Positions 18,554 through 27,830 of a stretch of DNA of 64,000 nt are shown here, in pieces; position 1 is the first letter of the stretch, and each line of letters starts with the position of its first letter. Where the stretch lies: the NCBI GenBank assembly GCA_008501765.1, contig QQUE01000007.1, positions 542,186 through 606,185 on the forward strand, in the 5' to 3' direction. The DNA is from Calditrichota bacterium. Its GTDB lineage: Bacteria > Zhuqueibacterota > Zhuqueibacteria > Zhuqueibacterales > Geothermadaptataceae. Both the position numbers and the translations under genes were made by a program. Below the pieces are notes generated by a model, which made no database searches, was not told the DNA's origin, and was given only the letters and a program-made list of their open reading frames with translations.

Positions 18554-19519
18554 TTAGTTTGGCGGCCAGAAAATATCGATGGCAAACCGGATAGAATTAT
18601 CGAGTTCATCCGTGCGATAGCCAGCTTGCAAAGCGAGCCGGAATTGCTGCCATTTCATATTATAAACCCCAAAACCCGTCGTCCAAATTTTATTATGAAA
18701 CAATCCACCGGTATTTTGCGCGAGACCGGAGCGAAGCACCAGCCACGGTAGAATATTTACCTCAATTCCGGAAAATATGCGGGTATTGACGTCTTCATAG
18801 ATTGCCGGCTGCACATCAAGGGAAAACCGCATTCGGGCCTGAACATAAGCCATTCCCACGCGCAAACGGCGGGGAGGATTTTGCGAATAATGGCCGCGAA
18901 CAGATGAATTCCAACGAAAATAAGCAAGTGCATCGCGCATGGTTGCGCCAATTCGCAGGCCGTTCATTTTAAAATAATAGCCGAAATCCAAAGCGAATCC
19001 ACGGCCATCGCCACGAACACGCTCTTCTCCCCCATCCGCATTATCACCGAAGTTTGCCAGCAAAAATCGCAGCGAGAGAGAAAATGCCATTTGATCGAGC
19101 CAGGGGATGAGCTTAAAATTTTCATCGAACAATTCATCGCCGCGCATGGCAGCAGCCAAGCCAAATGTGGTTTCTTTCAGTAAATCGTCCCCAACTTGCT
19201 GTATCCCGCCCACGATTGACATACGCTCAAACGGGTAATGCACCCCGAGGAAAGTCGCCGGGACAATATTATAGATTTTAGTTGTGGTCGCTGTCAGGCC
19301 GACGTAGGGCGTGAAAGTGGTTGCCGCCGGATTATAAAGCAAAGCATTGCCGTCATTGGAGAGAGCGGTGTAAGCACCTCCCAAACCACTGGGGCGAACA
19401 CCGAGGTTAAGATCGGCAAATGCACCCGCAATGTGGGACAATTCCTGTCCACTAACGGAAATGGCCAGCAGGAATAGAAAAACGAATTTATAGATAATCG
19501 ATCGTATCATATTATTCAT
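18554..19519 (-). CDS. PorV/PorQ-family outer-membrane protein
   Basis: The 321-residue protein has a signal peptide (ending VSGQ) and the PorV/PorQ N-terminal signature LGVRPSGLGGAYTALSNDG followed by LYNPAA. Beta strands alternate through the rest. Its ATG overlaps the TGA of the preceding 1631-residue surface protein (ATGA arrangement), so translation is probably coupled and the two products are likely to act together. Family knowledge suggests an outer-membrane assembly or export role for the large partner. A second ATG three codons later is an alternative start. Confidence 0.83.
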   Translation of the reverse strand: MNNMIRSIIYKFVFLFLLAISVSGQELSHIAGAFADLNLGVRPSGLGGAYTALSNDGNALLYNPAATTFTPYVGLTATTTKIYNIVPATFLGVHYPFERMSIVGGIQQVGDDLLKETTFGLAAAMRGDELFDENFKLIPWLDQMAFSLSLRFLLANFGDNADGGEERVRGDGRGFALDFGYYFKMNGLRIGATMRDALAYFRWNSSVRGHYSQNPPRRLRVGMAYVQARMRFSLDVQPAIYEDVNTRIFSGIEVNILPWLVLRSGLAQNTGGLFHNKIWTTGFGVYNMKWQQFRLALQAGYRTDELDNSIRFAIDIFWPPN

Positions 19520-22500
19520 TGTATAAGGACAATACTTTTAATTACTTCCTGTTTATCACGACCATCTTCGACGGTGAAATGCAGAATGTAGCGGCCGTTT
19601 CTCGCCATTCTGCCATCGACAGCCAGGCCATTCCAGCTAAAATGCTGCCGTCCTTTTGCCGTGGGTTTTTGGTTGGCTAAAATGACCACCAGATCACCAC
19701 TCATATTGTATATTTTTGCAGTAACAAGCGGCAAAGCAACTTTATTTGAAGTCAGGATAAACGAGAGAGCCACGCCATTCTCTCCAAAATCATTAGTTTG
19801 TTCCGGTGAAAACGGATTCGGTTGCACGGTTAAATCGAGGATCTTTAATGCCTCCGAAACTTCAATTAAAACATAATCACCGCCGCGGATAATATCCCGT
19901 GAAATTCGGTCATCAGTTCCGGTCAAGCGTGTAAATGTTAACTCTTCTTCGGTCTCCCACGCGCTCAACAAGTTATCCCACCGCAAAATACCGAGTTTAC
20001 CCCAGACTGGCAATGTCGGGGGTGGCAATGAAAACACTGCCGGTTTGTTAAATACGACGTTGTCTGGAATGATTTTCACCACAGGATTTATTGCCCGGAA
20101 ATTTCTCTCGACATTTTGTACCGGAGAAAGATTTTGTGCTGAAAAAGAAATGGTTGTACTTTCTTCGAATGTTCCGGGCTCGACCGTCAGGCTTTGCTTT
20201 TCCCGCCCAAAATAGAAGAAATCGGTCAGTGAATCGACTTGTGCAACGACATCCACCCGTTTGGCGGCAGACATGTGGGTAACAGAATCGAAAATTGAAA
20301 TATTTAGTTCACCAATAAATCCGGGATCAATGCTTAAATACCCGGATTGATTGAAAGCTGCCGTGTCTGCCCCAAGATCGACAAACCACGCAATTGAAGG
20401 TATACTGGAAATGCTGCGATTTAAGCTATCAAAAGCGCTCAAGTAAAATTGTGCACCCGCAAAGTGATTCTGCAGTGTTGATGGACCGTCAATCTGAAGT
20501 TGACTAAGCTCCTGTTTTTCCAAAGTATAAATACCGACATCCGTTGTATCGTTTCGCAAAAATGTATAATTCGCATTCGATGGTGCACCAAAATACAGTG
20601 GCGCTTCGACGCGCACGAGATACTGCCCGGGCCACAATTTAATAAAGAATTGTCCGTCACTATTGACAGCGACGGTATCGCTTTTCCCTTGCCCATCCAG
20701 ACTTGTAAAAATAAAAGTAGCATTCCGGAAAGCCATCTGGCTATCGAGAAATATGGCCGAACCCCGAGCATAGGAATAGATTCGATTGAGATCAAAATTA
20801 ATATCCTGGGCAGGTGCGGCGATTTGCCATGCTGCATAACCGAAATTTTCATTATTTACACTCAAAGTATAAACAAAGCTCTCAACCAGATTATCGAAGT
20901 GATAGCTGCCGTCGCTACCGCTGAATGTATGCGTTTCATAATTTTCGCTTAAAGCCTGGAGATTGATTTGAATTCCGGCAAGGGGCAATTGCGATTCTTT
21001 ATCGAAAACCTGCCCGGAAATTGTCGATGTTTTCGAAAGCATGCCAAGCTCGATGCCTACGGTAAAAGCAGGAACAGAATCCGCACCCTGCACCAATGCA
21101 AATCCGTCTTTTTCAGCTTTTAATTTAAATCGGATATCTGCAACGGAGGGCAGATTGTCCAGGAGAAAACTGCCGGTTGCCGACGAACTGGTTTGAAAAA
21201 TTTGGCTGCCATTGACGATTTGCGCCGTCACCTGTGCTTCAGAAATTGCTGCACCGGATTTTTGATTGAGTACAAATCCGGAAATAAAGCCATCGTTGCG
21301 GGTAACGGTAATATCCAGCGATTTTGTTTGCTGTCCCACAAGCTCAACTGATTGCGGCGCTGCGTAATAATTTGTCGAGCGCACGATGAGGATTCCAGTT
21401 CCCGGGTAAAGATCGTTAAAGGCAAAAAAACCATCTTTATCGCTGGAAGAAACCAGCTGCTGCCAGGGATTTGAAAAAATCAACTGAATATCCGGAACCG
21501 GCTGCCCATCGCCGGTTTTGATGATCCCGTTTAAATGAGCAAAATTATTTTCCAGGTAAAAATTTACATTTTTCAAGGTGTCATTTTCAGCGATCGAAAA
21601 TGTCGTATCCTGCGTTAAAAAGCCAATTCGCGAAATGAGTAGAAAATACGTATCTGCATCAAGACACATTGAATAAAAACCGAGGGAATCACTGCGTGCA
21701 CTATAGCTCGATGTACCCGCGGCTAAAATATTGGCTTCCGCCAAAGGCAAACCATCTTCATCGAAAATATGGCCGCTGACAACCGAAACGATGCCTTGCA
21801 AAACGATTTCGAGGTCAACACCCGTTGTGCTGGACACCACAACAGATCGTGTCTGAGGATCGAGACAACCGGCTGTCACCGTCAAACTATACGTCCCTGG
21901 CGAAACATTGACTGCAAACAATCCGTCGGCATCGCTGCGGGTGGAAATATTGAGCTCAGCAATAAAAATCTCCGCATCCGCGACAGGGGCGCTGTTGTGC
22001 AAAATCCGGCCGCGAATCATGGTTGATTCCTGCTGTAAATAAAACGCTTGCATCGTCACGTTGCCATCGACTGCTGTTACAGTTGCGGTAGAAGAAATGT
22101 AGCCTGTTAAATTGGCTGAAAGCTGGTAACTTTTGTTGGGGACTGCGATAAATTGATACGCTCCCTGCGCATCCGTTACGGCGAGCAATTCGTTTGTCGG
22201 CACCTCAAAAATCCGAACATCAGGAAGGGGGGCATTGTTGGCCGCATTGTAAACAGTGCCGGCGATAAATGTGGCCTGTGCCAATGAAAATGTGATATTT
22301 TTAACAGAATTTTCAGCAATTTCAACGATCTCTTTTTTAAAACCAACGCCGGTAGCACTCACTTCAACTTCCCATGTTCCAGCCTGTAAATCGAAGCGAA
22401 AAGATCCATAATTATTGATAGTGGTTTCCAAAATTTCGCCACTATTCTGATTAACCGCACGAACAATGCCAGTGCCGATCAAATCGCCATCTTTTGTCAC

Positions 22501-24411
22501 CTGCCCGTTTAAAATGGACGCCTGGCTGAAAGAGAGAAAAAGTGGCCGTGTTTCACCGTCAGATAAAGTGAGTTTCGTTTCCGCCGGGATACTATAATAC
22601 CCCGGATTGGTAACGCGAATATCCCATTCGCCACTTTCCAGCGCATATTCGAACTGGCTGCTTTGGTTAAATTTTCGGGTATATTCGGTATTTTCATTTT
22701 TGAATAAAAATGTGCCACCAGTCAATGCCTGCCCGTTCGAATCCGTCAACTTGCCAGTGATTTTACTGCCGGCTGGCGGCAAGAAAATATCGCCAATCGA
22801 AGCGAGTCCATTTTCATAAGCTGCATTGATAGAAATAACCTGCGTGGAATAAGCCAATGCATGTGCAGTAATTTGGTTGATCGCAGTGGTGGAACTGAGG
22901 GTTAAATTGCCAGCTCCATCGGTTTTATAATTTTCTCCATTCGGCAATTTTATTTGTGCGAAGGGCACAGGCGATTGAGTTGATGCATCCAACACACGCC
23001 CGGTAAGAAGAAAATTAGCTGGCGTAAAAAAGAAGGGTACAACGGTGGTGTCATTTTCACTGATAGTAAAATCTACAAAATCAGGCACGTAGCCCTGTGT
23101 AAATCCGTGGGCGCGATAATTCCCACTGGGCAGGTCGATAGTAAGTTTGCCATCATCACCGCTAAAAAAAGGAAACGGGCTGCTGGTGCCGGATGGATTT
23201 GAAATCTTAATAGATGTGTATGGCAACATCGCAGAAGTGCCCTGATCCTGGGTTTGCAGCCTGAGAAAACCACTTTCGGAATTATAAATGAAATTTCTTT
23301 CCGGTGAAACGGCGATGCTGGCGGCATTTTCAGCTATTACCCGAACTTTGCAATTTTCATAAGCCAAAAATTTTTTTGCATGAAAAATTGCGGAAGTATC
23401 AATGGTTGTCTGCTGCCAAAACAGAATCGTTCCATCACCGATATCTTCATTTTTTAATATTTGCTGCAAATAAACATGGTAGCGCACGGCACCGGGTACA
23501 GAACGCCAGGAAAACTGGATTTCATCATCTGTAACAAAATCATTTTCCTGTGGAAGTAAAATGTCCGGATTTTGGGCAAAGGTTTTGCGGTCGACCGTAA
23601 AACTGGACATGGATAATGGAAATAACTCCCAGGCGACAAATCGCAGATCCGGCGCAAAAGCGCTAAATACGACCCAGTTATACTCAATTCCCGGAATAAG
23701 CAGAGGTGTATTGGCATCCGGCCACGTGCCTGAAAGATCCGAGTCGCCGTAACGAATCGATGCGTTTTCTGTAAAAGCCTGCCAAATAATATTCAAACCT
23801 TCTATGGATTCAATATCGCCGTTTTCATCTTCAATAATTTCGATCTCGCCCTGCGACAAAAGCACATAATAATAAGGCACGCGATTGATGGGTTGCCAAC
23901 GGAATTCTGGCGGGGAATTGGTGATCGTGACGCTGCCTTCGGGCTCAAACATGCGCACCGGAGCCTGTGGTTGCACATAGATTACAAACTCCATTGAAGT
24001 AACGGCGGGATCGTCCACATTGCGCAGGATGCAGTAATAAATTCCGATATTTAAGTTTTTAAACTCATCTTCAAAAAGCAGTTCTCCCAGGCCTGTTTTG
24101 TCAATTTTATTGGGATAATTGTCCGATTTCCCTAAACCCGGTTTTGTGGCATAATAGAGTTCACAAGCCAGGGATTGCTCAAACCAGGCGATATAAAATT
24201 CATCTTTCTGGCCAAAAGTGATGAACACACCATCCAGATTTGAAATAGAAATACCGGCAGCCATATTTTGCGGAGAATGGATCACAGATTTCGTTGCTGC
24301 CCCGACAACATTTTTAACAGAAAGATTTTGCGAATAACCAGAAATCGACAGGCTCATTCCTGCACCAAAGAGAAAAACAATTCGCAATTTTTTTAAAATA
24401 GAAATACACAT
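19516..24411 (-). CDS. Giant extracytoplasmic protein with ~11 carboxypeptidase-regulatory-like repeats
   Basis: The 1631-residue protein has a signal peptide (to about residue 27, SGYSQ). The N-terminal ~380 residues have two FN3-like segments (PPEFRWQPINRVPYYYVLLS; DEIQFSWRSVPGAVRYHVYL). From about residue 390 to 1330 there are roughly eleven CarboxypepD_reg/Cna-B-like sandwiches, recognisable by starts such as GRVLDASTQSPVPFAQIKLP, GTVYNAANNAPLPDVRIFE, GHIFDEDGLPLAEANILAAG and GQVFDKESQLPLAGIQINLQ. The C-terminus is a FlgD-Ig-like domain beginning VQPNPFSPEQ and containing HFSWNGLAVDGRMARNGRYI, a variant of the T9SS sorting fold. It is probably a long surface stalk or adhesin. It is translationally coupled to a PorV-like gene. 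The ATG at 24411 lacks a clear ribosome-binding site. Confidence 0.85.
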   Translation of the reverse strand: MCISILKKLRIVFLFGAGMSLSISGYSQNLSVKNVVGAATKSVIHSPQNMAAGISISNLDGVFITFGQKDEFYIAWFEQSLACELYYATKPGLGKSDNYPNKIDKTGLGELLFEDEFKNLNIGIYYCILRNVDDPAVTSMEFVIYVQPQAPVRMFEPEGSVTITNSPPEFRWQPINRVPYYYVLLSQGEIEIIEDENGDIESIEGLNIIWQAFTENASIRYGDSDLSGTWPDANTPLLIPGIEYNWVVFSAFAPDLRFVAWELFPLSMSSFTVDRKTFAQNPDILLPQENDFVTDDEIQFSWRSVPGAVRYHVYLQQILKNEDIGDGTILFWQQTTIDTSAIFHAKKFLAYENCKVRVIAENAASIAVSPERNFIYNSESGFLRLQTQDQGTSAMLPYTSIKISNPSGTSSPFPFFSGDDGKLTIDLPSGNYRAHGFTQGYVPDFVDFTISENDTTVVPFFFTPANFLLTGRVLDASTQSPVPFAQIKLPNGENYKTDGAGNLTLSSTTAINQITAHALAYSTQVISINAAYENGLASIGDIFLPPAGSKITGKLTDSNGQALTGGTFLFKNENTEYTRKFNQSSQFEYALESGEWDIRVTNPGYYSIPAETKLTLSDGETRPLFLSFSQASILNGQVTKDGDLIGTGIVRAVNQNSGEILETTINNYGSFRFDLQAGTWEVEVSATGVGFKKEIVEIAENSVKNITFSLAQATFIAGTVYNAANNAPLPDVRIFEVPTNELLAVTDAQGAYQFIAVPNKSYQLSANLTGYISSTATVTAVDGNVTMQAFYLQQESTMIRGRILHNSAPVADAEIFIAELNISTRSDADGLFAVNVSPGTYSLTVTAGCLDPQTRSVVVSSTTGVDLEIVLQGIVSVVSGHIFDEDGLPLAEANILAAGTSSYSARSDSLGFYSMCLDADTYFLLISRIGFLTQDTTFSIAENDTLKNVNFYLENNFAHLNGIIKTGDGQPVPDIQLIFSNPWQQLVSSSDKDGFFAFNDLYPGTGILIVRSTNYYAAPQSVELVGQQTKSLDITVTRNDGFISGFVLNQKSGAAISEAQVTAQIVNGSQIFQTSSSATGSFLLDNLPSVADIRFKLKAEKDGFALVQGADSVPAFTVGIELGMLSKTSTISGQVFDKESQLPLAGIQINLQALSENYETHTFSGSDGSYHFDNLVESFVYTLSVNNENFGYAAWQIAAPAQDINFDLNRIYSYARGSAIFLDSQMAFRNATFIFTSLDGQGKSDTVAVNSDGQFFIKLWPGQYLVRVEAPLYFGAPSNANYTFLRNDTTDVGIYTLEKQELSQLQIDGPSTLQNHFAGAQFYLSAFDSLNRSISSIPSIAWFVDLGADTAAFNQSGYLSIDPGFIGELNISIFDSVTHMSAAKRVDVVAQVDSLTDFFYFGREKQSLTVEPGTFEESTTISFSAQNLSPVQNVERNFRAINPVVKIIPDNVVFNKPAVFSLPPPTLPVWGKLGILRWDNLLSAWETEEELTFTRLTGTDDRISRDIIRGGDYVLIEVSEALKILDLTVQPNPFSPEQTNDFGENGVALSFILTSNKVALPLVTAKIYNMSGDLVVILANQKPTAKGRQHFSWNGLAVDGRMARNGRYILHFTVEDGRDKQEVIKSIVLIQ

Positions 24412-24529
24412 ATTAATTTAAAATTTTCAGCATTTTAACGATATTATTCCAACACTGGTAGCCCAGCAGTTTTAAAACAAAATAATTAAATTACACCAAT
24501 TGAAATCTGTAATAATCTTTCTAATACTT

Positions 24530-25180
24530 TCAAACCGGCAATCGGTTTCGGTCAATCCAAAATCCCCAGGCTACAAGTAACCATTGCGATAAACCAACAT
24601 AGGCAAGAGCCTCCTCTGCGGGCGGCGGATCGCCGAAGAGATTGCCTAAATACACAATCACTAAAAAAGCAATCAACCCGATTAAAGCATAGTTGCCAGT
24701 TTTGTTTTTGGCCCGGGTCGCTTTGAAATACAAATAAACACCACCAATAAACAGCAGCCCTTCGACTATTACCGTGCCGAAAAACGAATTCCACAAGCCC
24801 AATCCAACTTTAAAATCCAATCCGGGAAATAACATCAGGTCAGGTCGATGGGTAAGAAAATCCAACAACCAATGGCTTAAAACAAGGGCGCTTAAAAATA
24901 ACGAAAAACGCCAATTGCGCTTCCAGATATAAAAGAAAATGGCGAACAGACCTGCCCAAATCAGCACCCCGAAAAGGCTGTGCGAAATTGGATAATGTTC
25001 AAAATTTAATGGCGTTACAACCGTATTGCCAGGCTCGATAACGACTCTTTCCAGACCAAACAGCAACAGAAATGGCCACAGCAAATCGATAAACTGGGCA
25101 GCGATAAAACACCATCCTAGCGAAATTTCCGAGATCCATTTTTTTGCGGCAAATCCTGCTGCAAAATGACCAATAAACAT
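24530..25180 (-). CDS. DUF457/YdjM-like membrane-bound hydrolase family protein
   Basis: The 216-residue protein has about six membrane segments. Its conserved His/Asp pattern is that of the YdjM/DUF457 family of putative membrane metal-dependent hydrolases: GHFAAG near the N-terminus, QFIDLLWP, YPISHSLFG and HWLLDFLTHRPD. The ATG has GGGAGAG eight bases upstream. It lies between the outer-membrane barrel gene and the giant surface protein gene, all on the minus strand. Substrate and biological role are not known for this family. Confidence 0.75.
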   Translation of the reverse strand: MFIGHFAAGFAAKKWISEISLGWCFIAAQFIDLLWPFLLLFGLERVVIEPGNTVVTPLNFEHYPISHSLFGVLIWAGLFAIFFYIWKRNWRFSLFLSALVLSHWLLDFLTHRPDLMLFPGLDFKVGLGLWNSFFGTVIVEGLLFIGGVYLYFKATRAKNKTGNYALIGLIAFLVIVYLGNLFGDPPPAEEALAYVGLSQWLLVAWGFWIDRNRLPV

Positions 25181-25222
25181 TTATTTCTCTCCCAAAATTT
25201 ACCCAAGGAAAATTCTAATTAT

Positions 25223-26725
25223 TCACTCAAGTTGATATGATAAACCAAACCGCAAAAAGGAAGTTATGCCAACGGTGAACGCATAATCGAACTGAAATTG
25301 CCGATAGTGGGGGGCAACAAATCCGCCTGTCAGTCCGAAAATCGGCATCCAAAAACTATTTTTGCTTTCCTCATCACCACGGCTGTGGCGGTTAATCCAA
25401 TCGGCACGCACCGCGCCAAGACGGAGCTGCATCCAATTTGCCCCGGCAGAAATATACAAAGCACGCAGGGGTTTTAGCCCCAATTCCCGCTTGCCTGCAA
25501 CCGGAGTAAACGTCGAATCTCCTGTGCTGGTATAATTGTAAACCAGGGCATTGGAGCTTTTGTAAGTTTCATAAATCAAGCTGGCACGGCCGTCGCGCCA
25601 CTTCCCGGCCAACGCCAGGCTGGTTCTGCCAGGGAATTTAAGTTTTAAATTAGAAATGGTCGTTGAGCGCTCATGCGTGCCCGTATAATCGTCTTCGATG
25701 AGTTGAGAAGCATCAAAAAAATTATCGCCGTCGCTGCTTAAAGCCAGAATTTGGTTGTAGTCAAAAATCATTGAGCCGTCCAGTTCGAGCTTGTACGGCG
25801 AAAAATAAGCCGCATCGATGGCGAGCCAATCCCCGAAATGGTAGCCAATACCAAGGCGAAAACGCGTGCCACTGCCCTTAAAAAATCCCTCTGTTTTTGC
25901 GATAAGTTTATCGTGGTGCGTGGCCAGTGGGTCGTTAAAAGTAAATTCCTGTGAGCCAGTCGAAACCTGCGCTTCGGGCTGAAATTCACCGATGCTTGAA
26001 AATGTGGTGGAGTAATCATCCAGCCCAATTCCGACACCGATGTTGTAGGGCAACATTTTACCGAAAGCGAGTGAATAACCGGAAATTTTAATTTCAGAGG
26101 AAATAGTGCCGCTGAGGATGCCTAACAAGCGAATAGTCGTACCCCCGCCGCTGGATTCAGTTGCTGCGCGGAATTTTGTGCCGCTGATGCCGATATCAGC
26201 CAGCAGGCGCGTTGGGCTGTGGATGGCGCCACCGACAGTAAAATAGCGCGTTTTAGCGATCGCGGCATAATTGCCCTGGCCACCGTCCATTCCCACCGAA
26301 GGATTGATGATGAAATCTTCGATTTGCTGCTCAACATCGCTATCGCTATTGAGCTCATCGATGCCATCATGCAATTGTTCATTGGCAAATTTTTCGATAT
26401 CAAAAACCGGATTGATGTCGATGCTGATTGGCGGCACCCATTCTGAATAAAGTGAGCTTTTTTTCACATATGCCAGCCCCACCGGGTTCCAGCGAATGCT
26501 CTCACCCCCGGGCGTGAGCTGGCTGATGCTGCCGCCGATGCCATCGAACGTGCCACTAAATCCACTGAGTCCGCTGCTGCCAATGCGCAAATCAGCGCCG
26601 ATGATACCGCCCTGGAAAAGTTCGAGGGTGCCTTGGGCGTGAACACTAATTCCGCGAGACAGACTCAATGCAAAAACGATCCATAAAATATGTGATGTTT
26701 TTATTTTTCTTTGGCAAGTGCGCAT
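25223..26725 (-). CDS. Outer-membrane beta-barrel protein (FadL/PorV-like)
   Basis: The 500-residue protein has a signal peptide (cleavage near HAQG, residue about 30). A region resembling PorV and FadL-type proteins follows (GGESIRWNPVGLAYVKKSSL). Many amphipathic strands then end in FGLSYQLE. It contains acidic loops (DELNSDSDVEQQIEDF; SSDGDNFFDASQLIEDD) that are probably surface-exposed or calcium-binding. Transport of hydrophobic compounds would fit FadL-like proteins, but the similarity seen here does not settle it. It is 43 bases upstream of the DUF457-like gene and may be co-transcribed. Confidence 0.7.
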   Translation of the reverse strand: MRTCQRKIKTSHILWIVFALSLSRGISVHAQGTLELFQGGIIGADLRIGSSGLSGFSGTFDGIGGSISQLTPGGESIRWNPVGLAYVKKSSLYSEWVPPISIDINPVFDIEKFANEQLHDGIDELNSDSDVEQQIEDFIINPSVGMDGGQGNYAAIAKTRYFTVGGAIHSPTRLLADIGISGTKFRAATESSGGGTTIRLLGILSGTISSEIKISGYSLAFGKMLPYNIGVGIGLDDYSTTFSSIGEFQPEAQVSTGSQEFTFNDPLATHHDKLIAKTEGFFKGSGTRFRLGIGYHFGDWLAIDAAYFSPYKLELDGSMIFDYNQILALSSDGDNFFDASQLIEDDYTGTHERSTTISNLKLKFPGRTSLALAGKWRDGRASLIYETYKSSNALVYNYTSTGDSTFTPVAGKRELGLKPLRALYISAGANWMQLRLGAVRADWINRHSRGDEESKNSFWMPIFGLTGGFVAPHYRQFQFDYAFTVGITSFLRFGLSYQLE

Positions 26726-26813
26726 AGTTTATTTGCTAAAAATACCACTCGTAGAGCGTGGTGATATTCTAATTCAGTTACAGTAATCTCAAGTTTATTC
26801 TAAATTTAGAAAA

Positions 26814-26851
26814 GATAAGGATTTTATGCAGATTTGTCAATGCGGAAATAA
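26814..26851. repeat. 38-bp direct repeat, copy A
   Basis: This 38-base sequence (GATAAGGATTTTATGCAG...GGAAATAA) is repeated exactly at 27793-27830. Copy B supplies the last codons and stop of the Y-family polymerase gene. The two copies bracket the nucleotidyltransferase cassette like attachment-site duplicates. Confidence 0.85.
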
Positions 26852-26898
26852 ATGCGGTGGATGTGGCTTCTATTTTTGCGATGCAATTGGTCTCAATT

Positions 26899-27488
26899 TT
26901 ATAATCGAATTCCAGCATCTTCGAATGCATTTCGCAGCAATCCCCAAAGCCCCAATTTCTTTGCCCAAGTCTGAAGATATTCTTTGTCAAGCGAGTCGCC
27001 TTGAACTTTTATGACCCCTACCACATCAAACCATTGACGCTCAGAAACCTTATTCCCCAATTCATACCATTTTAATTTGCTGATAATTATATCTTCCGAA
27101 GATGAAAAATAAAATGCCGTTTCATTTTCTTCATCTGCCAGTGAATCTTTTATTTTTCGTTTCATTGCCTGGTGATTATAAGGCGAATCCTTTAAAATAA
27201 ACACGTCTATTTTAATTGCCGATCGAAGTGAATCAGATTGAATGAAGTGTTATTTTGGATGGCATCTTTAATCATGTTTTCATCAACATAATAGGACGCT
27301 TCAAGATTTTCTCTTAACAATGAAACATGATGAAATTTGAGATCAGCGACAATATCAATATCCATCGTAGCGCGAGCCATCCCATAAACGGAGCTGGCAA
27401 TCGACCCACCAATATAGTAGGGTATTGAATATTTTTCCAGCGCATCGACCACTGGCAGCAAGGCAGATAATATTTCAAAATTTTTCAT
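26899..27488 (-). pseudogene. AbiEii/DUF6036-type nucleotidyltransferase, frameshifted
   Basis: Two adjacent reading frames make up one protein of about 195 residues. The first (27488-27207, 93 residues) has the nucleotidyltransferase core: YYIGGSIASSVYG followed by MDIDIV, i.e. a GS...DxD pair. The second (to 26899) continues as IDVFILKDSPYNHQAMKRK and ISKLKWYELG...QWFDVVGV, the usual C-terminal half. The frame breaks at nt 27205-27215 in a run of four A's. One extra A would restore the reading FDRQLK-IDVFILK. The family includes AbiEii/MNT toxins. The upstream 88-residue gene overlaps its start by 14 bases. It is either a genuine frameshift mutation or an assembly error in a homopolymer. 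Confidence 0.75.
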
Positions 27489-27741
27489 TTTGATTTTTAT
27501 CCAAATATTTTTTTATCTGCACCGCTAAGTCTTCCCCATAGTGATAAGCGATGAAAAGTAGTTTAATTTGTTCAGCATTCAGCTCTTTATTTGCCCTCGC
27601 AATTGCCCGTTTCGAAAGTTGGATTGTCGTTTGAGACAAGGACAGTGTTTGAATTATTCTTTTCGACAAACTTGCTTTTCTGATAAGAGAAATGAGAATC
27701 TTCTCAGCTTCGGGGCTGGTATCAATAGACTGTGTTTTCAT
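27475..27741 (-). CDS. Small helical protein, putative partner of the nucleotidyltransferase
   Basis: The 88-residue, almost entirely helical protein (SPEAEKILISLIRKASLSKR ... KELNAEQIKLLFIAYHYGED) starts at an ATG at 27741. It ends inside the next gene, overlapping it by 14 bases. Such short helical proteins commonly precede nucleotidyltransferase genes, where they may act as antitoxin or regulatory partners; that role is inferred here. The frame stays open further upstream, but that part is antisense to the polymerase gene and is not counted. The pair lies between two 38-bp direct repeats. Confidence 0.62.
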   Translation of the reverse strand: MKTQSIDTSPEAEKILISLIRKASLSKRIIQTLSLSQTTIQLSKRAIARANKELNAEQIKLLFIAYHYGEDLAVQIKKYLDKNQNEKF

Positions 27742-27792
27742 GTTTTTTATCCTGTTTTCTATAAATCCAGTCAAAAAAGAACTTCGCAATAC

Positions 27793-27830
27793 GATAAGGA
27801 TTTTATGCAGATTTGTCAATGCGGAAATAA
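27793..27830. repeat. 38-bp direct repeat, copy B
   Basis: This is identical to 26814-26851. Read on the minus strand it encodes the end of the Y-family polymerase (YFRIDKSA and the TAA stop) and continues a few bases beyond. A duplication that overlaps the 3' end of a gene while preserving it is typical of site-specific integration. Confidence 0.85.
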
